64,000 bases of DNA from Coprococcus phoceensis (GCF_900104635.1 NZ_FNWC01000007.1:1525421-1589420), one strand, 5' to 3'; shown: positions 34,617 through 43,948, numbered from the stretch's first letter. Notes: a model not told the origin generated them from the sequence alone. Numbers and translations: made by a program.

Positions 34617-35477
34617 TTACTCCTTTTTCATCTGTCTTTTATAAGAGCTCGGTGTATTTCCAATCATTTTTTTGAATACTCGGCAAAAATAACTATGGTC
34701 CGAATATCCGATTGCAGCACTGATTTGTGATATACTCATATCTCCCTTTCGCAAAAGTTCACAAGCCTTCTCAATTCTGATTTTATTCAAGTATCCGCTG
34801 AATCCTTCTTTTGTATGTTTGTTGAAATACGAAGACAGATAATGATAATTAAAGTTAAAATTTTCTGCAATTTCCGAAAGTTCCAGCTGCTCCTGATAAT
34901 GCTCTTTAATATACTTTTTCATTTTCGAAATTTTAACATCTTCTGCCTCTAGCTGATAAACTCGCAATGCTTCCAATTTTTCTATAATATCTTGAAACAC
35001 CTGCACAAATTCTTCGATATAGTGTGTATTGTCAATCCAGTTAAAATATTGTTGCCGCAATTGCTCGCTTTCCACTTCATACCGCTCGATTTCCATCAGA
35101 TAATTGTATAATAAATTCTTGGTCAAATTTTTCAAGCGGTACTCCTCTACCTGTCGCTCTTTCAAATAAAACACATATTTTTTGAGCATCGCAATTGCAT
35201 CTGCAAAGCGACTATGAAGTAACAGTTCTGAATAATCCGCAAAGGGAAACCGTTGTTCTTTTTCCAAAACTTGTGGCATCTCTAATACAAGCAGTGATTT
35301 TTCCTTAAAATAAAACTGCCTGTTTACCATATCTTTGATTTCTTTCTGATAACAGTCCTTTATGTTCTTCATACCGGCAAAACTTTTTCCCACCACAAAA
35401 AATACATTTCCATACATTTTCGCCATCTTATCGACACAGCTTTCAATATCAGGCGATACCACATTGAGACCCCGCAA
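34617..35477 (-). pseudogene. YesN-type response regulator, 5' part removed by element insertion
   Basis: Only the C-terminal 286 residues remain: the middle helical region and the AraC DNA-binding domain with two HTH motifs (about 188-285; LSEIAENFNFNYHYLSSYFNKH, then ISQISAAIGYSDHSYFCRVFKK). The receiver domain (normally about 120 residues with phospho-Asp) and the linker are missing. The frame runs straight into the 3' end of the recombinase gene, whose stop codon (35449-35451) lies inside it. The only start for this frame is a TTG at 35477 without a ribosome binding site. The missing half should lie at the other end of the element, outside the window. Confidence 0.85.
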
Positions 35478-37062
35478 GAAAACGATAGTTAATTTTCACT
35501 CTTTGCTTACGATCTTTGCCGGTTCCCTCTGCCTGATATACATAAATACTATCAATCAGCTCCACCAGCATAGAACGGTTCAGTTCTGTTACTGTTTCAT
35601 ACTTACGAATTGTTTCCAAAAATTGATTGGTACTCTGTGTTTTCTTTTCTTCCGCTCTGATTTTAGTTCTTAATTCGTCTCTTTTTTGAGCAAGTTCTTT
35701 CTGCTCACTTTCATAAGCTGAGGACATCTTTTCAAAGCGTTCATCAGAAATCTTACCGAGTGCATTCTGCTCAAAGAGCTTCATAATCACACTATCAATT
35801 TCTGCAATCCGTTTTTCTGCTACTTCCAAGTCTTTCTCGAACTGTTTGATTTTCTTACTGCCGCCTTTTTCGCTCAATTCGTGCATTTCCTGTATAAACT
35901 GATCTCCTAAGGCTTCCATATTCTTAATATGCTTTTGAATATCACTCATAACAATCTGTTGCAACGCCTCATAAGAAATGGCATGTGTTGTACAAAGATT
36001 GCTATTCCTTACATAAGTTCTGCAGCGAAAGCGAGGCTCCCTTCCATTTGGATTAGAAAACGCCATGTTGCGACCACAATCCGGGCATTTCACAAGACCC
36101 ACAAATATATTAGGACGTCCTGTTTTATTCGGCTGTTTTTTTACACTGATGAATTTCTGCACCAGTTCAAAGGTTTCTTCATCAATGATCGCTTCGTGGG
36201 TGTTCCGTACTATGATCCATTCTTCTTTCGGAACTGCAACCGGCTTCTTATTCTTAAATGATTTGGTCTGTGTCTTATGAGAAACCATATGTCCCAGGTA
36301 CACTTGATTCTCCAAAATCATCTTCACATTCTTTGCTACCCAATCCGTTGGAAACTTAAATCCTGTACTTGTTTCCAGAGTGCCGTTCTTCATTGCCCTG
36401 TATGCTCTCGGAATCAGAACACCATCCTCGCACAAGGTTCTCGCAATCTGATGAACGCTGTTGCCCTGTTTCGATAATTCAAAAATTCGTTTGACAATAG
36501 GTGCTGTATCAGAATCAACCAATAGCTTTCTTTTGTTCTCTGGGTCCACCACATAACCATAAGGTGCAAATGAACCGCAGAACCCACCACTCAATGCTGT
36601 TGTCTTTTTTACGCTTCGGATTTTCTTTGATGTATCACGAGCATAATACTCATTCATAATAGATTTAAACGGCATCATCTCGTTTTCATCAAATCTTGTA
36701 TCGACATCATCATTCAAAGCAATAAACAAAATATCATTATTAGGAAAGATTTCTTCCACATAATACATGAACATGGCATTGTTACGTCCAAAACGTGACA
36801 TATCCTTTACCATGATACCGCTCGGTTCCGGATCGTCCATAGCATCTTTAATCATACGGTTCAGATCCGGCCGGTTGAAGGTGGTTCCAGAATAACCATC
36901 GTCCACATATTCGCCTATCACTTCAAATCCTTTTTCCTTAGCATTGTACCTTAACATCTGCAACTGATTGGTAATGCTGTTGCTTTCCTTATCCGCATCC
37001 CCATCGTCTTTCGATAAACGTGCATATAATCTAACTCTTAGTTTTGTCTGCTGTTTTAACAT
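35449..37062 (-). CDS. Large serine recombinase (TnpX/TndX type)
   Basis: A 537-residue site-specific recombinase. The N-terminal resolvase domain has RLYARLSKDDGD (catalytic Ser) with the DMSRFGRN block near 105. The recombinase domain follows (about 180-290), then a zinc ribbon CPDCGRNMAFSNP ... C (about 318-345), a coiled coil (about 375-480) and a basic C-terminal end. Size and domain order match TndX/TnpX, which excise and insert elements at GA dinucleotides. The last residues (GSQCGIA) overlap the disrupted host gene, so the C-terminus may be altered by the insertion. AAAGGAG lies 6 nt before the ATG. Confidence 0.93.
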   Translation of the reverse strand: MLKQQTKLRVRLYARLSKDDGDADKESNSITNQLQMLRYNAKEKGFEVIGEYVDDGYSGTTFNRPDLNRMIKDAMDDPEPSGIMVKDMSRFGRNNAMFMYYVEEIFPNNDILFIALNDDVDTRFDENEMMPFKSIMNEYYARDTSKKIRSVKKTTALSGGFCGSFAPYGYVVDPENKRKLLVDSDTAPIVKRIFELSKQGNSVHQIARTLCEDGVLIPRAYRAMKNGTLETSTGFKFPTDWVAKNVKMILENQVYLGHMVSHKTQTKSFKNKKPVAVPKEEWIIVRNTHEAIIDEETFELVQKFISVKKQPNKTGRPNIFVGLVKCPDCGRNMAFSNPNGREPRFRCRTYVRNSNLCTTHAISYEALQQIVMSDIQKHIKNMEALGDQFIQEMHELSEKGGSKKIKQFEKDLEVAEKRIAEIDSVIMKLFEQNALGKISDERFEKMSSAYESEQKELAQKRDELRTKIRAEEKKTQSTNQFLETIRKYETVTELNRSMLVELIDSIYVYQAEGTGKDRKQRVKINYRFLAGSQCGIA

Positions 37063-37160
37063 TTCTGCTCCTTTCCAACAGCAAACAAACTGCTTTGTAC
37101 TTTATAATTATAACACGTTTAAGCACTCTTTTCAGCAATTTGCTCTACTGTTTTTTTCAA

Positions 37161-37307
37161 TCAACGGGTATTGTTTTCCTGCTCAATTTCTTTCTGGATC
37201 AGTCGTTTAATTAAATACTCCAACTGAACCGTACCGGAAAAAACGGAAGTTACATAAAACGTTGTATTCCCAATTTGGACTGCATTCTCCTGTTTAGGAT
37301 TTTCCAT
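37161..37307 (-). CDS. tnpW: TnpW-like small element protein
   Basis: A 48-residue protein in the gap before the recombinase gene. The core IGNTTFYVTSVFSGTVQLEY, then LIKRLIQKEIE, resembles the TnpW family of Tn4451-like elements. GAGGTG lies 6 nt before the ATG at 37307. The function of TnpW is not established; its place next to the recombinase is conserved among such elements. Confidence 0.75.
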   Translation of the reverse strand: MENPKQENAVQIGNTTFYVTSVFSGTVQLEYLIKRLIQKEIEQENNTR

Positions 37308-37331
37308 GTGCTCACCTCATTTCCGGGCAAC

Positions 37332-37359
37332 AAAAAAACACCATCACTGGTGTTTTTTT
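37332..37359. terminator. Bidirectional terminator between the phosphoesterase and TnpW genes
   Basis: AAAAAAACACC (37332-37342) pairs with GGTGTTTTTTT (37349-37359), giving a T-run on both strands. Confidence 0.85.
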
Positions 37360-37363
37360 GCTC

Positions 37364-38212
37364 CTATATATTTACAATTCTTCGTGCATATACTCCGCTT
37401 TTTAAATCTATCTCTGCATAAACCATACTACTATCGCCAAACTCTGTCTGCCCTGGCTGAATACAGGTTGTAGTACCTATCTGATTCATCCATGATCCTT
37501 TTTCTGTATCAGGACTTTCGTGAATATGCCCGTGCAGAGAAAGTAACGGCTGTTTGGCTTTAAGGAACTCATAAATATCTACTGATCCTATATCCAAATC
37601 CTGATATAGAAGCTGTCCCAAACGCAATCCGGCAGGAGGCATGTGCATAACATATACCGTTTTCTTCGGACTCTCCGGTTCAGGCAGTTCTTTCAAAATT
37701 CCACACATCAATGGAAGTTCTGTTTTGGAATACTCCAACCAGTCAAAAATTCTGTCATAACCATATTCATTCGATATACCGGCAAAAAGGCTAAGTTGTC
37801 TTTGGGGAATATAATCTGTCTCTGTAACAACTCGATCCTTACATCCAAAGGGATGATCCAAAATCTGATTCATTCCAATAAATTCATATTCGTCAATGCG
37901 GATTTTTTTACCTGCTATATTATGAACATTTGCGAATCCCCCACAAGTCTGTTCAAAAAGATTATCCACAGATAGCAAATCGTCATTCCCCAGCATATTA
38001 AGGTATGTAATGTTATGTTCTTGCAATATGGAAAAGTAATTACTTAGAAATCCTTTGATAAATAACGGTTGTTCTGTATGTCTTTCTCCCAATTTTGGAA
38101 GCATATCTCCACCATTCACAATAACTCTGATCTCTTGTTTCATAGCTATTTCTAATGATTTTCTGTATTTATTTTTATCTCCATGCAGGTCTGTAACATA
38201 AAGTATTTTCAT
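37364..38212 (-). CDS. Metallophosphoesterase
   Basis: A 282-residue calcineurin-like phosphoesterase. Metal-binding blocks are ILYVTDLHGDKNKY (DxH, about 4-11), VNGGDMLPK (GD, about 36), MLGNDD (GNDD, about 76-79) and LSLHGHIHESPD (GHxH, about 230-237). It cleaves phosphomonoester or phosphodiester bonds; the substrate is unknown. The ATG at 38212 has AAGGAG 10 nt upstream. It lies near the recombinase end of the element. Confidence 0.88.
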   Translation of the reverse strand: MKILYVTDLHGDKNKYRKSLEIAMKQEIRVIVNGGDMLPKLGERHTEQPLFIKGFLSNYFSILQEHNITYLNMLGNDDLLSVDNLFEQTCGGFANVHNIAGKKIRIDEYEFIGMNQILDHPFGCKDRVVTETDYIPQRQLSLFAGISNEYGYDRIFDWLEYSKTELPLMCGILKELPEPESPKKTVYVMHMPPAGLRLGQLLYQDLDIGSVDIYEFLKAKQPLLSLHGHIHESPDTEKGSWMNQIGTTTCIQPGQTEFGDSSMVYAEIDLKSGVYARRIVNI

Positions 38213-38926
38213 GCTGTATCTCACTCCTTATATCCTTTAAGCATTTGCATCTTGATTGATTATAACACACAGCAACAATACTTTCAGCAGTTTCCGCCGC
38301 TATGTTTTCCACCTGTAGTATAGATCACTTTCTTCCCACATTTTTATATCTTATCATCAAAACCACATGAATAGGTCGGATCTATGGTTATTGCACACAT
38401 AAATCCGGCCCATTATATCTGATTTCGATTTTACTGCCGTATTTGCCACGCACCCCGGCAAGTCCTTCTGTTATAAGGACGGGGCTGTTACAGGCTGCGG
38501 GTAGCGTCACCGCATCATAGTCCCACATACGCCGCCGCTTTGCCAGAGCAAGCAAACGCCGCAGGAACTCTCCCCAAGTCTTTAGGAAGCTGTGAAGAAG
38601 TACCATTATGATCTGTGTCGTTATCGCGTCCGGCCTGCCACAGCCGGTTTCGTAGGTTGCGTTTATCGCTCGGACAGCCTGGATTCATCACCTCCTTAGG
38701 CCGCCTGTCACCGCGCCGCCCCATCTGCCGCTCGGAACACAGAATGAAGTACCTGTAACAGCGTATATTCGGTTGTCAAGGAACAAGCAAGGGGCATGGC
38801 AGACAAATTGATATTGCAGTTGGGATGGGAGGATGTATATGCTTCCTTACCACACCCGTCCAGCTTGTCCCGCCGAATATGTCCCTCTACTATTCAGTAC
38901 ATTTTTAGGGGCAAAGTTGCCGTCTG
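38213..38926. other. Gene-poor GC-rich stretch with small overlapping frames
   Basis: No gene can be supported here. Two overlapping minus-strand frames, 38515-38724 and 38388-38606, have GC-rich codons. The first has an apparent AAGGAGG near its internal ATG at about 38688. Neither resembles a family I know. They might be a frameshifted single gene, about 90-110 codons. On the minus strand a TTGACA at about 38775 could begin a transcript. Most likely a remnant. Confidence 0.35.
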
Positions 38927-39349
38927 TTATAAAATTTCTTTGAAATATTTTTCCAGACTACGCAATCCGGCTTCGATAGAACGGGTGATCCGGCTTTTGT
39001 GTGTTCCTTCCGCTTTGGCAATATCTGCTTTGCTCATGCCAAGAAAAAAGTGTGCATAGATCCGTTGGCGCTGCTTTACCGGAAGTTTGGAAAGACCTTT
39101 ATAAATCAACTCTGTCATTTGACGCTGTTCCCAAATTTCTGCCGGGTTAAGAGGCTTTTGCAATATCTCACGCTCAATACCTTCGTCTCGATCCAGAGAG
39201 TAAAATGCTTTATAGCGGTATGTACGAATCCGATAGGCTTCTTCCAACAACATATATTCCCGAAGCAACAAAGCAACTTCATCCGGCACCTCAACGATCA
39301 TGTCTTGTGTATAATACGGGTAATAATCCCGAAGATTGATTTTTTTCAT
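38927..39349 (-). CDS. Sigma-70-like factor of the element
   Basis: A 140-residue protein. It begins MKKINLRDYYPYYTQDMIVEVPDEVALLL, and its C-terminal half is a sigma region 4-type HTH: LSKLPVKQRQRIYAHFFLGMSKADIAKAEGTHKSRITRSIEAGLRSLEKYF (about 92-140). No region 2 with -10 contacts is evident. Such short sigma-like proteins are common on Firmicutes conjugative elements and probably switch on element genes. GGAGG lies 8 nt before the ATG at 39349. A leader with a hairpin and T-run (39465-39491) lies upstream. Confidence 0.85.
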   Translation of the reverse strand: MKKINLRDYYPYYTQDMIVEVPDEVALLLREYMLLEEAYRIRTYRYKAFYSLDRDEGIEREILQKPLNPAEIWEQRQMTELIYKGLSKLPVKQRQRIYAHFFLGMSKADIAKAEGTHKSRITRSIEAGLRSLEKYFKEIL

Positions 39350-39464
39350 AGTAATTTCCTCCAATTTCGATGTTTGAGTTGATGGTAAAAATCGAAATCA
39401 GAGGGTGGGCTGCGGCAGTGATAGTGTCTTAGACTCTTTCTGATTAAAAAAAGGGTACAAAAAA

Positions 39465-39491
39465 GCGCGCCCGTACAAAGAACAGGCGCGC
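39465..39491 (-). terminator. Terminator-like hairpin in the sigma-gene leader
   Basis: GCGCGCC (39465-39471) pairs with GGCGCGC (39485-39491); the minus strand continues TTTTTTG. It lies about 115 nt upstream of the sigma-like gene in the direction of transcription, so it may act as an attenuator. Confidence 0.7.
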
Positions 39492-39817
39492 CAAAGCAGC
39501 AATATGAAATTTCTCCGGGAGGCTGACAGCGAAAATGCTCTAACTTTGTCGAAACCAAAAACGCCGCAATCCATACGAACTGGACTACGACGTATAGGTG
39601 ACCGAATGTAAAGCAGTTTATTTGCAAATCTGTGTTGCATAGACGCATAGGCATTTCCTCCCATCATGGAGGAACCTGAATCGGCTGCTTGATACCTCCT
39701 TGGGAGAAAATTATATCGGTTATGTTTCCTGTATCAGTCCGCAGACATTCGCTTTTTACTCTTTATATTCGCAATTTTCTACATATTCTGCTCTTAGAAT
39801 ATATGCTGCAAAAAGCA

Positions 39818-39849
39818 AGCCCACAAGGGGAAACAACACCTTGTGGGCT
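39818..39849 (-). terminator. Terminator of the first winged-helix gene
   Basis: AGCCCACAAGG (39818-39828) pairs with CCTTGTGGGCT (39839-39849); the minus strand continues TGCTTTTTG. Confidence 0.8.
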
Positions 39850-39853
39850 CATG

Positions 39854-40246
39854 TTATAGATGTTCAAATTTATAGCCGATCCCGGCGACACTCTCAATGT
39901 AGTTTGGAAGATCCGGTTCAAAACGCAATTTCTTACGCAGCTTACTTATATGATTATGAATCGCTTTTCTCGAATAGAAATCACAATCCTCTTTCCAAAC
40001 CAAATCGGTAATCAGTTCGTAAGTAAAAACACGTTTGGGATTGGCAATGAGCAATGTCAGTATATCAAACTCCTTACTTGTCAAGTTGATAATCCGTTCC
40101 CTAACCCTGACAGTGCGGTGTTCCAGACATAGATAAAGCTCGCCTTCTTGTATTTCTGTAAGAGGATTCTTCTCTGCTGCGGAGAAAGTGTGACAGGAAT
40201 TGAATACTGTTCCATGACTGACTCCTTGTTCCAAAATATATTGCAT
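39854..40246 (-). CDS. Winged-helix (OmpR/PhoB type) DNA-binding protein, copy 1
   Basis: A 130-residue protein that is mainly a C-terminal trans_reg_C winged helix: INLTSKEFDILTLLIANPKRVFTYELITDLVW, then a recognition helix in SRKAIHNHISKLRKKL, ending VAGIGYKFEHL. It lacks a receiver domain. The open frame continues upstream for about 33 more codons (to about 40345; ...FDIEESGKKIGEKLFLLLNEEQ), and both copies conserve them, but no ATG/GTG/TTG starts that frame. The nearest GGAGG precedes a 3-codon ORF one frame away. True start therefore uncertain. Nearly identical to the copy at 45974-46366. Confidence 0.75.
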   Translation of the reverse strand: MQYILEQGVSHGTVFNSCHTFSAAEKNPLTEIQEGELYLCLEHRTVRVRERIINLTSKEFDILTLLIANPKRVFTYELITDLVWKEDCDFYSRKAIHNHISKLRKKLRFEPDLPNYIESVAGIGYKFEHL

Positions 40247-40345
40247 TAGAGCATTCTTTTGTTCCTCGTTAAGAAGCAGAAATAACTTTTCACCAATCTT
40301 CTTGCCGGATTCTTCAATATCAAAAACAGCTAATGTCCCATCACA
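39854..40345. repeat. Direct repeat, copy 1
   Basis: About 490 bp nearly identical (roughly 95% by eye) to 45974-46462, in the same orientation. The pair brackets the BceAB-BceRS-like module. Confidence 0.8.
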
Positions 40346-40377
40346 TCATCACCTCCATATTTTGATAAATTTATTGA

Positions 40378-40635
40378 TTAGAGCTCAATTCTTGCTTTCG
40401 ATGGCTTATCTTCCCAATAGGTAACTTTAATCGTTGTTCCCTTGTCAGGAACGTTGTTTCCTGCACCAATCCATTTTCGGCAGATGTAATCTTTACCGTC
40501 TATCGTATATTTGACCTTGATAGTATGCGGAAAGGCTGCGCCATCCATAGCATGAGCGCGGACAGGTTTACGATTCACTTTTAACCACCATTGTTTTGTA
40601 ACTGAAATTACAGTTCCCATTGTTTCTTTTTCCAT
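40378..40635 (-). CDS. Small beta-rich protein, unknown
   Basis: An 85-residue protein, no signal peptide. Repeating strands such as HTIKVKYTIDGKDYICRKWIG followed by PDKGTTIKVTYWEDKPSKARIEL suggest a small beta barrel resembling DUF3592-like modules, but I do not recognise it with confidence. GGAGG lies 6 nt before the ATG. It lies between the winged-helix gene and the Bce-like transporter, in the same direction. Confidence 0.55.
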   Translation of the reverse strand: MEKETMGTVISVTKQWWLKVNRKPVRAHAMDGAAFPHTIKVKYTIDGKDYICRKWIGAGNNVPDKGTTIKVTYWEDKPSKARIEL

Positions 40636-40681
40636 AAGTTACCTCCAATGATATTTTTGATTGATAATACCTATTTTCTAT

Positions 40682-40906
40682 TCAACCTTTTCTTTGTTTG
40701 TAGTAAATGCGGGACGCTGCTGCGCCAGTGGCTGCCAACTGAACCAGAATTAGAACAGCAAACAGACCGAAGCTCTCATAATAGAACAGCTCATCCCTAA
40801 ATAGAAGGACATCACAGAGCGCAGTCAAGGTAAGTGTCACAAAGTAAATGATATAATCTCGCAGGCTTCTGCGGATATTTTGAATTGCTAACTTCCAGTA
40901 CATCAT
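40682..40906 (-). pseudogene. Internally deleted FtsX-type permease remnant
   Basis: A 74-codon frame. Its first 30 residues (MMYWKLAIQNIRRSLRDYIIYFVTLTLTA) match the N-terminus of the full permease next door (MMYAKLALRNVRRTARDYLIYVVTLVLSV). It then jumps to a single membrane segment and a basic tail (SRIYYKQRKG), like a permease C-terminus. About 650 internal residues are missing. It retains a ribosome binding site, so a short membrane peptide might still be made. Confidence 0.65.
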
Positions 40907-40922
40907 TACGACCTCCCTTCCT

Positions 40923-43136
40923 TTAATGTTTTTCTATGTTCCTTTGAAACAGGTAATAGGTTGACACAAAATAACATCCAAAGACGATTATAAAAGAGAT
41001 ATAGGATAGGGTCAGGATTATTCCAATTTGCGAAGGCAAAACATAGGCGATAATCTCATTGTAGTTGCTCCAAAGCAAATAGGAAAAAACTCCAATACTT
41101 CCAACTATCGCCATCAGAACCGGAAGTCCAAACCAGAAATACATTTGCCGACGAGCAGTTTTCTGGCATTCTTTACGCTCCACTCCTAATTTACGAATGA
41201 TGTCAAAACGATGTTTTTGTTCAATAGCATCTGTAAGCTGTTGCACCGATAACATAGTAAAACTGCTTACTAACAACACAAGCGCCGCATAAGTGCCAAT
41301 CAGTGACAATAACAGCATATTTGAAATACCCTCATTGGACTGTAAGGTATTCAAACGAATAAATGCAGACTCCGGCGGGAAATTCCCAAGTTCTCTCTGA
41401 TATGTGCCCATATTTTCTTCAAATTGTTTTGCAAATTCATAAGTTAAAGGCTTATCGGTATTTGCAGAATAAAATGTGGTCGCAATCCGAAGGTCTGAGA
41501 TAGCTACGTCCGGCAAAACATAAACCGCTTTTGTCCTGCTGGTAAACAGGTTAATTCCTATCGAATCCTGAAAGTCGGCGTCCTGGGCCTTATTAAGAAC
41601 AATGCCATTCACTTGGATCTGACGGATATTTCGGTCAATTTCCTGCATCTCCGTTTCTACTGCTTCCCGGTTCCAAGAAACCCCAAATGTATCATTGGGC
41701 AACACAGCCGGTTCCAGACCAGACAACGCCCTCAATTCATTATAGTCAGATAACGAAACCGCAAGAAACGGAATTTTCTTTTGCCCGTTACCAATATCCT
41801 CATTCGCAAGGAAGTAAAGCTCTCCCTGCGCCTTTCCAGTTACAGAGTATCCCCCTTGTTCCAGATAGTCGGTAATCGCATCATAGTCCAGAGTCCCTGT
41901 TGGTAACAAAGATTCTTCTGCCCGGTACATCGTCCCTACCTGCACATCGTATACAGAAAGAGCGAGCTGGTACGATTGAATCCGAAGCGCCAGAACGGGA
42001 AGATAGGAAAAGAGGACCAGAGCTGCTGTCAGGACGCAGGAGATGACCCCCATCGTCTTGGAACTGGTTCCCATTCTACTCTTGATTTGCCCAAGCCAGA
42101 ACAGATTCCGATAGTATCTGGCAGAAGGCTTACGAATCATTTTTGATAGCCACCAAGTAAGATTGCTAAAAAAAGCAATCAAGGAAAATACAAGAAGCAA
42201 TAGTGCAAAGACTGGTGGCATCGTCAAATACGCCTGTATCGCTATTCTTTGGCGTACCAACGAATCAAAAAGCGGGGAAAGAACCAAAAGAGCAATCCCT
42301 TCAGCAGCTCCAAAAATTGTGAGTGCCATTAGCGGACCACTTCCATCTCTTTTCTTTCTGCCGGCAAGAAAGAAAAACACAGCTGATACCAAAAAGCCAG
42401 CAGCCAGGAAAGTCAGAAACAATACCCTGAAAAGAGCTGCCGGATAATGTAAAACCAAACAGCTTAGAGCAGCCATCATCCCAAGGATCACAGTTGAAAC
42501 TGCGGTACAGACCACCACCCACTTCCCAACCTGCCTCGTTAAAGGAATATTTTCTACACCTTTCTGGCTATTTTGCAACATCTGAATGATTTTCAGTTTT
42601 CGTACAGCAAACAGGTTCTTAATTCCCAGCAAAAGTACAATCGCACCAAAAAAGATAACAGTTCCAAGAAAAGTGTCCGGAAACAGAGACAAATGCAAAT
42701 GGTAATTCTCACCGAAAGATTGAACAACAATCACACTGATAATCTGAGAAAGCAGCATTCCCAACAGTACACCTAATAAAATCGCAGCAGCTCCCATAAC
42801 AGAAGTTTCCAAAAAGAATAAGAAGGCAACTGTTTTCTGCTCCATCCCAATAATCGTTTCAATCGCAAATTCCTTCTGTTTACGCCGAAGCATATAGGAA
42901 TTAACATAGGACATCAAAAATACTACAAAAAGTCCCACCAATGGTACCGCGATCCGCATCATTTTCTTCAGTACATCTAAATGGATGGGTACGGGAAGTG
43001 TCGCATTGTAATAGGGACTTACCAGAGAAAAGAATCCATAAAACATTCCAACCGACAAAACCAGTGTAACCACATAAATCAAGTAATCTCTGGCTGTTCG
43101 GCGGACATTGCGAAGTGCCAGTTTAGCGTACATCAT
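40923..43136 (-). CDS. BceB-like ABC transporter permease (FtsX family)
   Basis: A 737-residue permease with about ten membrane segments in the BceB layout: one N-terminal segment, an FtsX domain (about 50-160), segments 7-8 flanking a large extracellular domain (about 395-605), and a final FtsX domain (about 620-735). Permeases of this shape protect against bacitracin, lantibiotics and other lipid II-targeting peptides and signal to the partner kinase. It overlaps the ATPase gene by 14 bp. The next genes upstream are the kinase and regulator of the same module. Confidence 0.92.
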   Translation of the reverse strand: MMYAKLALRNVRRTARDYLIYVVTLVLSVGMFYGFFSLVSPYYNATLPVPIHLDVLKKMMRIAVPLVGLFVVFLMSYVNSYMLRRKQKEFAIETIIGMEQKTVAFLFFLETSVMGAAAILLGVLLGMLLSQIISVIVVQSFGENYHLHLSLFPDTFLGTVIFFGAIVLLLGIKNLFAVRKLKIIQMLQNSQKGVENIPLTRQVGKWVVVCTAVSTVILGMMAALSCLVLHYPAALFRVLFLTFLAAGFLVSAVFFFLAGRKKRDGSGPLMALTIFGAAEGIALLVLSPLFDSLVRQRIAIQAYLTMPPVFALLLLVFSLIAFFSNLTWWLSKMIRKPSARYYRNLFWLGQIKSRMGTSSKTMGVISCVLTAALVLFSYLPVLALRIQSYQLALSVYDVQVGTMYRAEESLLPTGTLDYDAITDYLEQGGYSVTGKAQGELYFLANEDIGNGQKKIPFLAVSLSDYNELRALSGLEPAVLPNDTFGVSWNREAVETEMQEIDRNIRQIQVNGIVLNKAQDADFQDSIGINLFTSRTKAVYVLPDVAISDLRIATTFYSANTDKPLTYEFAKQFEENMGTYQRELGNFPPESAFIRLNTLQSNEGISNMLLLSLIGTYAALVLLVSSFTMLSVQQLTDAIEQKHRFDIIRKLGVERKECQKTARRQMYFWFGLPVLMAIVGSIGVFSYLLWSNYNEIIAYVLPSQIGIILTLSYISFIIVFGCYFVSTYYLFQRNIEKH

Positions 43137-43890
43137 TCATGCCCCCTCCCATCATGGTGAGGACATCCAGGATTTTTTCAAAGAAAGTCCTGCGGGAATC
43201 ACCACCCTTACGGATTTCCGTGAAGATCGCGCCATCCCTCAAAAAGAGAATGCGATTGGCGTAGCTTGCCGAGAAAGCGTCGTGTGTCACCATCAGGATC
43301 GTGGCTCCGAGATCTTCGTTGATACTCTGAATCGTAGAAAGCAGCATCTGGGACGAGTGACTGTCTAACGCACCGGTGGGTTCATCCGCCAAAATCAGCT
43401 TAGGCTGGTTGATAATGGCTCTGGCACAGGCGCACCGCTGCTTCTGGCCGCCGGACACCTGATAGGGGTACTTATCCAGAATATCCGTGATATTCAGCTT
43501 TCCGGCCATTTCCCGCACCCGCCCATCAATCTCGCCTGCGGGAACCTTGTTGATGGTCAGCGCCAGGGCTATGTTTTCCGAAATGGTCAGCGTGTCCAGC
43601 AGGTTAAAATCCTGGAACACAAATCCAAGATTTTCCCGGCGAAACCGGGCAATCTGTTTTTCATTGATTTCCGTCACATCGGTTCCATCCAGATAGATAT
43701 GTCCCGCACTGACCATATCAATGGTGGAAATACAGTTGAGCAGGGTGGTCTTGCCGGAACCGGATGCTCCCATGATTCCTACAAATTCTCCCTCTTGAAC
43801 GGAAAAGCTGATGTCCTGAATTGCTTTTGTAACATTCCCGCCATTTCCGTAATATTTTTGGATATGATCCAGTTTCAAAATTTCTTTCAT
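43123..43890 (-). CDS. BceA-like ABC transporter ATPase
   Basis: A 255-residue ATPase of the MacB/LolD/BceA subfamily: Walker A GASGSGKTT (about 40), signature VSGGQKQR (about 143), Walker B LILADEPTGALD (about 163-174), switch His in VTHDAF. It powers the permease at 40923. The ATG at 43890 has AGAGGTG 8 nt upstream. Just ahead of it lies a regulatory region with an inverted repeat (43949-43975), so the transporter pair has its own promoter rather than read-through from the kinase gene. Confidence 0.95.
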   Translation of the reverse strand: MKEILKLDHIQKYYGNGGNVTKAIQDISFSVQEGEFVGIMGASGSGKTTLLNCISTIDMVSAGHIYLDGTDVTEINEKQIARFRRENLGFVFQDFNLLDTLTISENIALALTINKVPAGEIDGRVREMAGKLNITDILDKYPYQVSGGQKQRCACARAIINQPKLILADEPTGALDSHSSQMLLSTIQSINEDLGATILMVTHDAFSASYANRILFLRDGAIFTEIRKGGDSRRTFFEKILDVLTMMGGGMNDVR

Positions 43891-43948
43891 TGTTATCACC
43901 TCTGATCTCTATTGTAAAATAAGAGTGGCTTCGTTTGTATCAAGTTTT

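Larger units (their letters stand above)
39350..39853. other. Leader region of the sigma-like gene, no supported gene
   Basis: About 500 bp without a convincing gene. Two overlapping minus-strand frames (39346-39654, 39398-39667) cross a strong terminator-like hairpin, so they are unlikely to be real proteins. A short Cys-containing leader peptide beginning MRLCNTDLQ (ATG at about 39648, GGAGG upstream) is possible and would suit attenuation. Confidence 0.35.

Noticed and set aside
38680..38710. AAGGAGGTGAT-like sequence resembling an rRNA end
   Set aside because: Only a strong Shine-Dalgarno match; no rRNA sequence around it.
39346..39667. Two minus-strand frames (about 90-100 codons) before the sigma-like gene
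   Set aside because: They run through a strong terminator-like hairpin and have no family resemblance; at most a short leader peptide is plausible.
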